From NCBI GenBank assembly GCA_038235165.1, contig JBBSUG010000007.1:1-64000 (forward strand): 64,000 nucleotides of DNA. Reading direction: 5' to 3'. Position 1 is the first letter of the stretch; each line of letters starts with the position of its first letter. This stretch comes from GCA-002050365 sp038235165. Its GTDB lineage: Bacteria; Acidobacteriota; Blastocatellia; Pyrinomonadales; Pyrinomonadaceae. Below are positions 52,585 to 60,325 of this stretch, in pieces. Made by a program: the position numbers and the translations under genes. The notes under the pieces were generated by a model that worked only from the letters and a program-made list of their open reading frames with translations, was not told the DNA's origin and did not search any database.

Positions 52585-53390
52585 AATTAAACGGAAACAA
52601 ATATGCAGCAGCGACTGCGAAAACTGATTTTCACGGTCAAAGTTCAGTGGATCATAGAATTAGAGAAGCAGGGTATTGGAACAAAATCGGTCAGGAACGC
52701 ACCGGCGCAAAACCGGCTTTCGCCAAACTGCCGGTTTCACAGACGGCGGAATTCCCGACTTACTTGTCGGCTTTTGCCGAACGAGTTTTTTTCTCGGTTG
52801 ACGAATTTGTTTACAAAGCGGGTGACGAGATCAAATATATCTATTTTCCCGAAACGGCGGTGATGTCGGAACTGCAAATTCTCGAAGACGGTGAAACGGT
52901 CGAAATTGCAATGCTCGGCAAAAAGGAAATGATCGGATTGCAGGCAATTTTCGGTTCACGAAAAACGACGAATTGGACGATGAGTTTTTTTGCCGGAAGC
53001 GCATTGCGAATTAGTACCGAGATTATCAAACAAGAATTTTATCGCGGCGGCGCACCGCAAAGATTGCTTCTCGAATCAATCGGTCAATATGTCAATCAGA
53101 TTTCACAGCGGTCGGTCTGCAATGCCCACCACTGCATTGAAGAGCGTTTGTGTTTCTGGCTGCTGATGCTGCAAGACCGCTGCCAAAGCGATAATTTTCT
53201 CATCACGCAGGAGCAGCTCGCTTATTTTCTCGGGGTCTATCGTCCGAGCATCACACAGGTCGCTCAAATTTTGCGAAAGAAAAAAATTATCGAATATATG
53301 CGCGGCAAAATTTCGATTGTCAATCGTAAAAAGTTGGAAGAAACAGCGTGTTTCTGTTACTCGAACATTTATAATTGTTACAAAGTGTAG
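52581..53390 (+). CDS. Crp/Fnr-family transcriptional regulator
   Basis: The 269-residue product has ribosome site CAGGAG before the ATG. The N-terminal 60 residues are low-complexity. Residues about 60-180 form a cyclic-nucleotide-binding fold (FFSVDEFVYKAGDEIKYIYF, then GETVEIAMLGKKEMIGLQAI). The C-terminus has a winged-helix DNA-binding part with ITQEQLAYFLGVYRPSITQV and a three-residue IVNRK end. The cAMP-binding arginine motif is not evident, so another ligand or none is possible. It overlaps the receiver gene by 4 nt, so they probably act together. Confidence 0.85.
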   Translation: MKLNGNKYAAATAKTDFHGQSSVDHRIREAGYWNKIGQERTGAKPAFAKLPVSQTAEFPTYLSAFAERVFFSVDEFVYKAGDEIKYIYFPETAVMSELQILEDGETVEIAMLGKKEMIGLQAIFGSRKTTNWTMSFFAGSALRISTEIIKQEFYRGGAPQRLLLESIGQYVNQISQRSVCNAHHCIEERLCFWLLMLQDRCQSDNFLITQEQLAYFLGVYRPSITQVAQILRKKKIIEYMRGKISIVNRKKLEETACFCYSNIYNCYKV

Positions 53391-53572
53391 AATGTAAATA
53401 GTGAATGATGCCGCTGTGACACAAGAAATTATCTCGCCGCCAAACGACCACTTACCGTGAAAAATTATCTTCAAACAAAGATTAAAAAATCAAAAAACCG
53501 AAGACTAAAAATCTCACCTATCTCGAAAACGAAATTTAAACTTTCAAAAACTTTGTGCATAATGGTTCTTTA

Positions 53573-54100
53573 ATGAGCAATTCCAACCAAAGAATCGTGC
53601 TGACGGGTTTTATGGGTGTCGGCAAATCAACCGTCGCCCGTTTTCTCAGCTACCTGCTCAGGTGCCGGACGGTTGATCTCGATGCGGTCATCGAAGGAAA
53701 CCAACGCCGAAAAATCGCCGACATCATTATCACCGACGGAATAAATCGTTTCCGGGAAATAGAAACGGAAAATTTGCGAAATATTCTACGCGAAAGCGAC
53801 GCGGTGATTATCGCACTCGGCGGCGGCGCGTGGACGATTGAAGAAAATCGCCGACTGATTAAAGCTCACAATTTGACCAGCATCTGGCTCGAATCAACTT
53901 TTCAGCACTGCTGGCGGAATATTTCGCTGTCCAAACGCGTGCGCCCGCTCGCGCAGGACAAAAACCAAACGCAGAAACTTTTTGACGAAAGAAAAAACTT
54001 TTACTGTCTGGCGGACTGGCACTTTGTCATCAGACCCGAACTAACTTCGTATGAAATCGCCAGACAAATCGCCGAAGAAGTTTTTTCGATGAAAATTTAA
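53573..54100 (+). CDS. aroK: Shikimate kinase
   Basis: The enzyme phosphorylates shikimate in aromatic amino-acid synthesis. The 175-residue product starts at the ATG at 53573; an in-frame GTG at 53555 precedes it. Walker A is GFMGVGKSTVAR, the shikimate-binding Asp/Arg pair is VDLDAVIE and FREIE, and the conserved GGG is ALGGGAW. The length is usual. A CATAAT lies 9 nt before the ATG, suggesting a short-leader or leaderless transcript. The rest of the shikimate pathway is not in the window. Confidence 0.88.
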   Translation: MSNSNQRIVLTGFMGVGKSTVARFLSYLLRCRTVDLDAVIEGNQRRKIADIIITDGINRFREIETENLRNILRESDAVIIALGGGAWTIEENRRLIKAHNLTSIWLESTFQHCWRNISLSKRVRPLAQDKNQTQKLFDERKNFYCLADWHFVIRPELTSYEIARQIAEEVFSMKI

Positions 54101-54280
54101 CTCAAATGTTTTGAGAAATAGTTTGATTAGGATTGACAAACAAAGTCTATGCTAGTAACTTCTCAAAATATATTAAGTAAGGTTTTGAAACAAAGGTCAA
54201 AAAATCAGACAGAGATATTTTTGCGCTTTCGGTTTGAAGTAAAACGGCTTAATAATGTAAACAGGTTTTCAGGAGGAAAG

Positions 54281-54625
54281 ATGAAAATTAAAATTTTAAC
54301 AATTATGAGTTTGGCGGCGGTTCTGTTCTTAGGTGCCTGCAAAGGCGATGCCAATGCAAATATGGCGAACAAAACAAACGTCAACACGATGAACACGAAT
54401 ATGACTACGATGGCAACTCCGATGATGCCGGCGATGGATACCGCAACCAAATCAACTGTGGAAGCTGCCTTAAAAGGCAAAGGCTTTACAGACGTGACGG
54501 TTGATGCTACGACTGCCGGTGTGACGCTGCGCGGAAGTGTCGCCAAAGGCAAAATGGCGGAAGCCGTCCAAACCGCGCAGGAAGCTGGTAAAAAACCGGT
54601 TAAAAACGAACTGACCGAGAAGTAA
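54281..54625 (+). CDS. BON-domain lipoprotein
   Basis: The 114-residue product starts at the ATG at 54281, with a perfect AGGAGG upstream. The lipobox is LFLGAC, with lipidated Cys20. A Met/Thr/Asn-rich linker leads to a single BON domain (VEAALKGKGFTDVTVDAT, then GVTLRGSVAKGKM). BON domains bind membranes or phospholipids. First of three consecutive BON-type genes; 23 nt before the LysM gene, so probably an operon with it. Its function is likely outer-membrane stability. Confidence 0.85.
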   Translation: MKIKILTIMSLAAVLFLGACKGDANANMANKTNVNTMNTNMTTMATPMMPAMDTATKSTVEAALKGKGFTDVTVDATTAGVTLRGSVAKGKMAEAVQTAQEAGKKPVKNELTEK

Positions 54626-54648
54626 TCAAGTTATAAGGAGAAATACAA

Positions 54649-55053
54649 ATGTCTGTAACAGAAAAATACCAATCATTGGTTGATATGGCGAAACAGCTCG
54701 GAGTTTCGAGCCTCGATGTGCGCGAAAGCGACGGAGTTTTGAAAATTGACGGCGTTGCCGGCAGCGCACAGGCGAAACAGCAACTCTGGGACGAATACGG
54801 TCGTCTCGACCCGGACTATCGCTCCGGCGATCTCGTGATGAACGTTTCCGCACCGGAAGGCGATGCGGGTTCAAGTTCATCCGGCGGCAGCGGCGGCGGT
54901 TCGACTTACACCGTTAAATCCGGCGACACATTAGGCAAAATCGGTTCAAACCACGGCGTGAGCTGGCAGAAAATCTTCGAAGCCAACCGCGATAAACTCG
55001 ACGACCCGGATAAAATTCAGGTCGGACAGGAACTGACGATTCCCTCAGCATAA
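54649..55053 (+). CDS. BON-LysM protein (YgaU/Kbp-like)
   Basis: The 134-residue product has ribosome site AAGGAG. The N-terminus contains a BON-like segment (VSSLDVRESDGVLKIDGVAG) and a Gly/Ser linker. The C-terminal LysM domain reads STYTVKSGDTLGKIGSNHGV and WQKIFEANRDKLDDPDKI. This is the layout of E. coli YgaU/Kbp, a potassium-binding protein. There is no signal peptide, in agreement with a cytoplasmic protein. It is coupled with the BON lipoprotein gene and ends at a strong terminator. Confidence 0.85.
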   Translation: MSVTEKYQSLVDMAKQLGVSSLDVRESDGVLKIDGVAGSAQAKQQLWDEYGRLDPDYRSGDLVMNVSAPEGDAGSSSSGGSGGGSTYTVKSGDTLGKIGSNHGVSWQKIFEANRDKLDDPDKIQVGQELTIPSA

Positions 55054-55072
55054 AATTTTATTGCTTTAATTT

Positions 55073-55122
55073 AGGCACTCTGATATGGTTGCGTTCAACA
55101 ACCACATCAGAGTGCCTTTTTT
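55073..55122 (+). terminator. Strong terminator after the BON-LysM gene
   Basis: AGGCACTCTGATATGGTTG pairs with CAACCACATCAGAGTGCCT, followed by TTTTTT. It ends the BON lipoprotein operon. Confidence 0.85.
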
Positions 55123-55137
55123 AGTTGAGAAACAATT

Positions 55138-56019
55138 ATGAGAGTTTTTACAATTATTTTTATATTTGCCGGTTTTTCACTCAACATCTTCGCGCAGAAT
55201 CGTCAGCAAACTATCGAAAAATTCAATGATTTGAAAATACAGGCTCAGGTTCAGGAAAAATTGATTTTATCGCCTGATAAGAAAGATTTACAGGAAGCGA
55301 AACAGGAAAACGTCAATGTCTTCAGACTTTTGCCGCGAGAGAAATATGATAAAGGCTTATTTTCGGTCAAAGGCGGCGGAGCATTTTATTCATTTTACTT
55401 CAACATTCCCGATTACGGACACGGGTCGGATATTTCATTGGAACAAAATTCAATCTCAACAGCGTTTACCGGTTGCGGATTTATGTCTGATTTAGGAAAT
55501 ATGTTCCTGGACGATGTTTCAAAAGAAATTTCACAGTCGGTCAGTTTGTCTAATTATCAAAATGCGAGAGATGAAAAATTGTGTATGGCTGATCACTATT
55601 CATTTTATCCTCAAGGGTTGAAACTGAATGAAACGGTTTTTAATTCTAGATTAAAACCGATAGCCGGACACACTTATTTAATCCGTTCAACAGTTTATGA
55701 TTATTACGATATTCTTGCCGCCTTTCAGATTCATCGGGTTGATGAAGACGGGAGCTTGATAATTTTTTGGAAATTGCTTGATCAATTTGAAACTCCGCAG
55801 CGGAATAATTCACAAAAAGCTCCGGCGAGCGATGAGAAAGTTCTCCTCGAAACAAAAGGTTGGTCGCGTGAGGAACTGTTTCCAAATGTGAAAGTCGAAG
55901 TAACCAACGGCGTTATGACTTTGCGCGGGCAAATTCCGAAAGATAAGTTAGCTTATGTCGTTCAGCTTGCCAACAGCGCAGGCGCAAGGAAAGTGATAAA
56001 TTTTCTCGACATTAAATAA
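55138..56019 (+). CDS. Exported protein with C-terminal BON domain
   Basis: The 293-residue product has a signal peptide (TIIFIFAGFSLNIFAQN). The central part (about 60-220) is unlike known families, with cysteines in FTGCGFMSD and KLCMADHY. The last 55 residues form a BON-like domain (FPNVKVEVTNGVMTLRGQIP, then VVQLANSAGARKVI). It starts 16 nt past the terminator of the preceding operon, so probably has its own promoter, but it is the third BON-type gene in a row. Function unknown, envelope location likely. Confidence 0.7.
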   Translation: MRVFTIIFIFAGFSLNIFAQNRQQTIEKFNDLKIQAQVQEKLILSPDKKDLQEAKQENVNVFRLLPREKYDKGLFSVKGGGAFYSFYFNIPDYGHGSDISLEQNSISTAFTGCGFMSDLGNMFLDDVSKEISQSVSLSNYQNARDEKLCMADHYSFYPQGLKLNETVFNSRLKPIAGHTYLIRSTVYDYYDILAAFQIHRVDEDGSLIIFWKLLDQFETPQRNNSQKAPASDEKVLLETKGWSREELFPNVKVEVTNGVMTLRGQIPKDKLAYVVQLANSAGARKVINFLDIK

Positions 56020-56020
56020 A

Positions 56021-56054
56021 GCAAAAGCCCGTGTAAATATTACACAGGCTTTGC
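56021..56054. terminator. Bidirectional terminator
   Basis: AAAGCCCGTGTAA pairs with TTACACAGGCTTT around a loop of 4-5 nt, between convergent genes. Confidence 0.7.
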
Positions 56055-56070
56055 ATAATTTAGATTGAAA

Positions 56071-58194
56071 TTAAAATTTTCTAGGGAATGGCGGCGGCGG
56101 CGGCGGTTGAGGTGACGGCGGCGGCGGCGGTTTTACAAGATTTTTATTGTTTCTGTTTTGCCACACCTCTTCGACTGCCGGAAGGACTTGCGGTTCATCA
56201 AGTAATTCTCCGCCCTGCGTCATTCGCCAGCGTTCAAACCACGAGATTCCCGCTTTGCCGTAAAAGTTTTCGGGCGTTTGATACGCCGGATCGGAGAGTG
56301 CTTCTTCCATCGAAACAAATTTGTAGCCGCGTTTTTCAATCATTCCGAACAACTCGTCAAACGAATTGCCGACCAGAAGACTCGGCGTTAAAACCATCGT
56401 TTGCGCGATGTCGCGCCCGAATATTTCCTGCGAATACGTTTCGTAATGGTCAAACATTTTCGACATATATTCGATAAATTCGGCGCGAATTTTATCTGCC
56501 GCTTCGTTGTCACGGTTGAGTTTAGCAATGTTATACGCAAAAGAATACATCCATTCCTGATTATCAATCGTATATTTGACGGGCGTTAAACCGCGCGAAG
56601 TGAGCCACGCTTCAAAACGATTGCGCTCTTCGGAATTTTTGCCCGTGTTCAAATACGGATAACTAAAATAACGAAGCGGCAAATTCTTCTCAGCCAGAAT
56701 ATCTTTGGCAATAGTTTCGTTTTTCTCGACCCCGGCAACATATTCATTGTATGGCGTGTCGTAAAACCAAACGTGCTTATAATTTCCGATGCCGATTTCA
56801 AGTCCAGCATTGCGCCACGAACGTAAAAGTTTCATTTCAAGGGAACTAAGTTTTTCATCATCGGAAATCATCGAACCTTGTAAAAAACCGATTGCCGGAA
56901 CTTTTCGCCGTGCCAATTTTGATATTAATTGCATCATCGCCGAGTCCGCCGTTAATCGCTCTGCATTTTGTCGTGTCGCCAATTCAACTTTTTCCGACAA
57001 ATAAAGCGGTCTGGAATTCGGCGGAATCGAAACGAAACCGACGGCTATTTTTTTATCTTTCATTTTTGTTTGAGCATTGACAAAATTGTCCGTGTTGAAT
57101 GAAACTAACATTGTTAATAAAACTGCCGAGAGCAAAGCCAACGCCAACATCGCCGACCAAGCTGAATTGACGCGCTTTCTCCCGGTATTTTTTTGTAAAA
57201 TTTTTGTTATTCTCTGCATCAAATTTCCTCCATTTGCCGCCACCAAAACAGGCGACGCGGTTATTTTCGCCGTTTGGCGAAGTTCCTCTAAGTTTGCCAG
57301 TGCGCTGGCATAAACAATGTGCGAATTTTCCAAAATTTCCACGACGGCTTCGTCAGCCGCAAATTCGCGTTCCGTGCGGATGACGGACGAAATCCACCAC
57401 GCGCACGGATGATAAAAAAATGTAATTTCGACAAAACTTTGCGCGAGATTGACCAGCGCATCATAACGCCGAATATGAATGAGTTCGTGCGCGATAATCG
57501 TTTCCAATTGTTGCAGACTGATTTGAAAAAATACGCTCGCCGGAACGAGAATGACGGGCTTTAACCAACCGACGACAACCGGCGTTTCGATCAAATTAGA
57601 TTGCAGAAAATTGACGGTTTGTGTAATTTCCAACCTTTGACAAAGTGCAGCGAATTTCTCCAGCCAGACACAGTTCGGCGCAGAAACTTCGCAGGTTTTA
57701 TATTTGTGAATCTGCCAAATGCCGCCGATTAAACGCAGCGCGAAAAGCATCACGCCGAGAACCCATAAACTGACCAAGAAAGGCAAGGCAATTGGAATGT
57801 TTTTACTGAAGAGATTTTGCAGATTTTCAAGTGAAGTGAATGGCTTTTCGTCTGTTAATTCAATGATTTGCTGATCGTTTTTACCAATTGCCGGAAAACC
57901 TTCCGCAGGCGGATATTCTCTGTTAACTTTCTCCGTGTAATCAGAAACTTCATTGTTGTTTTGCAGATAATTTGAATAAACAGTTAATTGAACAAAAGTA
58001 ATAACCGACAAGGCACACGCCAAACCGAGCGCGAAAACTGAAATAATATAGCGAAGATTTGCAGAAAATGAACGAAACACCTTTAACAAAATAAACAAAA
58101 GAGCGGCAATCAAAACAATTTGCCAAATTGAATGAAGCAGCGTCCAACCGAGATTCTCGACTATTTTCGAGTTGATAAGGTTTTCCCATCTCAT
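56071..58194 (-). CDS. M56 (BlaR1-type) membrane peptidase fused to a polysaccharide-deacetylase-like domain
   Basis: The 707-residue product begins 2 nt after the blaI stop. Residues 1-340 have several membrane helices and the BlaR1/MecR1-type zinc motif HELIHIRRYD, with the family block EREFAADEAVVE. One more membrane segment lies near 348-366. From about 385 on the protein is like NodB-type deacetylases found in Acidobacteria (KIAVGFVSIPPNSRPL, then RSWRNAGLEIGIGNYKH, RYFSYPYL, MIEKRGYKFVSMEEALSDPA, GISWFERWRMTQ), but the DD metal pair and the H-x3-H motif are not intact. It therefore may bind rather than hydrolyse its glycan. A Pro-rich tail ends the chain. The fusion is unusual: BlaR1-type proteins normally carry a penicillin-binding sensor. 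Confidence 0.8.
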   Translation of the reverse strand: MRWENLINSKIVENLGWTLLHSIWQIVLIAALLFILLKVFRSFSANLRYIISVFALGLACALSVITFVQLTVYSNYLQNNNEVSDYTEKVNREYPPAEGFPAIGKNDQQIIELTDEKPFTSLENLQNLFSKNIPIALPFLVSLWVLGVMLFALRLIGGIWQIHKYKTCEVSAPNCVWLEKFAALCQRLEITQTVNFLQSNLIETPVVVGWLKPVILVPASVFFQISLQQLETIIAHELIHIRRYDALVNLAQSFVEITFFYHPCAWWISSVIRTEREFAADEAVVEILENSHIVYASALANLEELRQTAKITASPVLVAANGGNLMQRITKILQKNTGRKRVNSAWSAMLALALLSAVLLTMLVSFNTDNFVNAQTKMKDKKIAVGFVSIPPNSRPLYLSEKVELATRQNAERLTADSAMMQLISKLARRKVPAIGFLQGSMISDDEKLSSLEMKLLRSWRNAGLEIGIGNYKHVWFYDTPYNEYVAGVEKNETIAKDILAEKNLPLRYFSYPYLNTGKNSEERNRFEAWLTSRGLTPVKYTIDNQEWMYSFAYNIAKLNRDNEAADKIRAEFIEYMSKMFDHYETYSQEIFGRDIAQTMVLTPSLLVGNSFDELFGMIEKRGYKFVSMEEALSDPAYQTPENFYGKAGISWFERWRMTQGGELLDEPQVLPAVEEVWQNRNNKNLVKPPPPPSPQPPPPPPFPRKF

Positions 58195-58196
58195 TT

Positions 58197-58583
58197 CTAT
58201 TTTTTCTCCGCTTCGTTAATTAATTTGCGAATTTCCCTCAATTCTTCCTCGCTTGCCGGTTTAGTTTCCAAAATATGCTGAACCAGTTTTAGAGCCGAAC
58301 CGCGAAATGCCTTTTCAATTAGATCCGACACGAGGTTTTTCTGAGTTTGCTCTTGCGGGTACTTCGCCTTATAAATATGTGCTTTGTCCGATTCGTCGCG
58401 CACCACCAGATTTTTTTCGGTCATAATTTGAAGCATTTTCAAAACGGTCGTGTAAGCCGTTGGTTTACGTTTGCTTATTACTTCATAAACTTCGCGGACG
58501 GTCGCTGTTTTTTTCTCCCACAGAACGGAAAGAATCTCTAATTCGCCCTCCGTCGGTTTGTTTTGCTGTCTTTTATATTTCAT
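58197..58583 (-). CDS. BlaI/MecI-family repressor
   Basis: The 128-residue product has the winged helix of BlaI (PTEGELEILSVLWEKKTATV, then YTTVLKMLQIMTEKNLV) and the C-terminal dimerisation helices, and it normally represses a nearby operon until cleaved by the M56 partner. The ATG at 58583 has no Shine-Dalgarno sequence. The partner peptidase gene follows after 2 nt. A palindrome lies in the shared promoter region with nadB. Confidence 0.92.
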   Translation of the reverse strand: MKYKRQQNKPTEGELEILSVLWEKKTATVREVYEVISKRKPTAYTTVLKMLQIMTEKNLVVRDESDKAHIYKAKYPQEQTQKNLVSDLIEKAFRGSALKLVQHILETKPASEEELREIRKLINEAEKK

Positions 58584-58603
58584 TTTTGTAACTCGACTTT
58601 ATC

Positions 58604-58633
58604 TACGAAGAATTTACTACTAATAACTTCGTA
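58604..58633. promoter_or_regulatory. Possible BlaI operator
   Basis: TACGAAG and CTTCGTA form an inverted repeat with a 16-nt spacer, TTACTACTAATAA in the centre, between the divergent blaI and nadB genes. BlaI-type repressors bind TACA-nn-TGTA-like half-sites; similarity is partial. Confidence 0.35.
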
Positions 58634-58682
58634 TGTCAATATCGCTTGAAATTTAATCTCATTACGTTCAAAATTAAAGTTT

Positions 58683-60251
58683 ATGGCTTTACAAACTGAT
58701 TTTATCGTCATCGGCAGCGGGGTTGCCGGACTGCGCGCTTCGATTGAACTGGCTAAATCGGGCGCAAGGATAACTGTTTTAACCAAAGACAAAGCGAGCG
58801 AATCGAATTCGGAATACGCACAGGGCGGTGTCGCGGTCGTTTTGTCGGACGACGACAACGCCGAACTTCACGAAGAAGATACGTTAATTGCGGGCGCGGG
58901 TTTGTGTGACCCGCAGGCGGTTGAAACGCTCGTCGTCGAAGGCACGAAATATATCAAACAACTGATCGAATGGGGAACGGAATTTGACCGCGAGGGCGGA
59001 AAACTCGCGTTCACGCAGGAAGCCGCGCATTCGAGAAGAAGGATTCTGCACGCGCACGGCGATTCGACGGGCAAGGAAATCGTCCGCGCGTTAATTGCCC
59101 GTGCCAGACAGGAAAAGAAGATCGTTTTAATGCCGTTTGCCAATACGGAAAGTTTGATTATTTCAGAAAACAGATGCGTCGGCGTGCGATTTCTCGATCC
59201 GATTCTACGTGCGCCGCGTGAAATTTATGCAAATGCTGTGATTCTTTGCACCGGCGGTGCGGGTCAGCTTTATCAGCATACGACCAATCCGCCGGTGGCA
59301 ACCGGCGACGGAATGGCGATGGCTTATTTTGCGGGTGCGGAAATGGCTGATATGGAATTTGTGCAGTTTCATCCGACGGCTTTGAATTTGGAAAACGCGC
59401 CGAGATTTTTACTAAGTGAAGCGATGCGCGGCGAAGGCGGAATTTTACGCAATAAATTTGGCGAGCGGTTTATGAAAACTTACGACCAACGGCTCGAACT
59501 CGCGCCGCGCGATATTGTTTCGCGTTCGATTGTCGCTGAGATGCGAAAAACCGGGACGCGCACGGTTTTTCTCGATATGACCGCATTGAGCGAAGAATTC
59601 TTGCGCGAACGCTTCCCGAAAATTTACGAAACTTGTAAGTTTTACAACTTGAATATCGCCAAAGATTTGCTGCCCGTCTCTCCTGCGTCACATTATTGTA
59701 TGGGCGGCATCCGCACCGATTTGCACGGGCGCAGCACAATTGCCGGACTTTACGCGGCAGGCGAAGTGACCTGCACCGGCGTTCACGGTGCCAACCGTCT
59801 CGCGTCAAATTCCCTACTCGAAGGTTTGGTTTTCGGCGCGAGAGCCGGTGAAGCGGCAGTTGCGGATAATTCCAAATTACAGATTCCAAACTCCAAATTG
59901 GAAGAACCAAAATCCGGCATCTCGAATTTGGAATCCGGCATAGCAACGGCGGTAAAAAAACGGGTCAAGCGCGTGATGTGGGAGCGCGTCGGGATTTTGC
60001 GCGACAAAGATTCGCTCAAACGCGCCTTGAAGGAATTCGAGCAAATTTCAAAATCGAATCTCAGCACGTCATCGCGCAATTTCGTCACACTGGCGAAATT
60101 AGTGACGGCAGCCGCACTCTGGCGCGAAGAATCGCGCGGCGGACATTTCCGCACTGATTTTCCCGAAACACGCGAAGAATGGCGCGTTCATTCAATTCAA
60201 AAATTCGACACGGAAATTTCCTCGAGCGAAAAAATAAACTTCTCAAAATAA
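58683..60251 (+). CDS. nadB: L-aspartate oxidase
   Basis: NadB makes iminoaspartate, the first step of de novo NAD synthesis. The 522-residue product has FAD motif VIGSGVAGLRASIELA, NSEYAQGGVAVVL, the active-site block LHAHGDSTG and the MCMGGI-type YCMGGIRTDLHGRST, then CTGVHGANRLASNSLLEG. Residues about 395-420 (SKLQIPNSKLEEPKSG) are coded by a TCCAAATT-type repeat (59869-59938) and seem inserted before the C-terminal helical domain. nadA and nadC are not in the window. It is divergent from blaI. Confidence 0.95.
   Translation: MALQTDFIVIGSGVAGLRASIELAKSGARITVLTKDKASESNSEYAQGGVAVVLSDDDNAELHEEDTLIAGAGLCDPQAVETLVVEGTKYIKQLIEWGTEFDREGGKLAFTQEAAHSRRRILHAHGDSTGKEIVRALIARARQEKKIVLMPFANTESLIISENRCVGVRFLDPILRAPREIYANAVILCTGGAGQLYQHTTNPPVATGDGMAMAYFAGAEMADMEFVQFHPTALNLENAPRFLLSEAMRGEGGILRNKFGERFMKTYDQRLELAPRDIVSRSIVAEMRKTGTRTVFLDMTALSEEFLRERFPKIYETCKFYNLNIAKDLLPVSPASHYCMGGIRTDLHGRSTIAGLYAAGEVTCTGVHGANRLASNSLLEGLVFGARAGEAAVADNSKLQIPNSKLEEPKSGISNLESGIATAVKKRVKRVMWERVGILRDKDSLKRALKEFEQISKSNLSTSSRNFVTLAKLVTAAALWREESRGGHFRTDFPETREEWRVHSIQKFDTEISSSEKINFSK
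59869..59938 (+). repeat. In-frame ATTCCAAATT-type repeat inside nadB
   Basis: Degenerate units encode NSKLQIPNSKLEEPKSG and NLESG, between the FAD domain and the C-terminal helical domain. Same family as 40914-40942 and 51041-51065. Confidence 0.65.
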
Positions 60252-60271
60252 TACCAAAACTCATTTACAAA

Positions 60272-60303
60272 AAGACCGGGCTGAATACTCAGCCCGGTCT
60301 TTG
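60272..60303. terminator. Bidirectional terminator
   Basis: AAAGACCGGGCTGA pairs with TCAGCCCGGTCTTT around a 4-nt loop, between convergent nadB and the POT transporter gene. Confidence 0.8.
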
Positions 60304-60325
60304 AATTTTTCGAGTATGGAAGATT

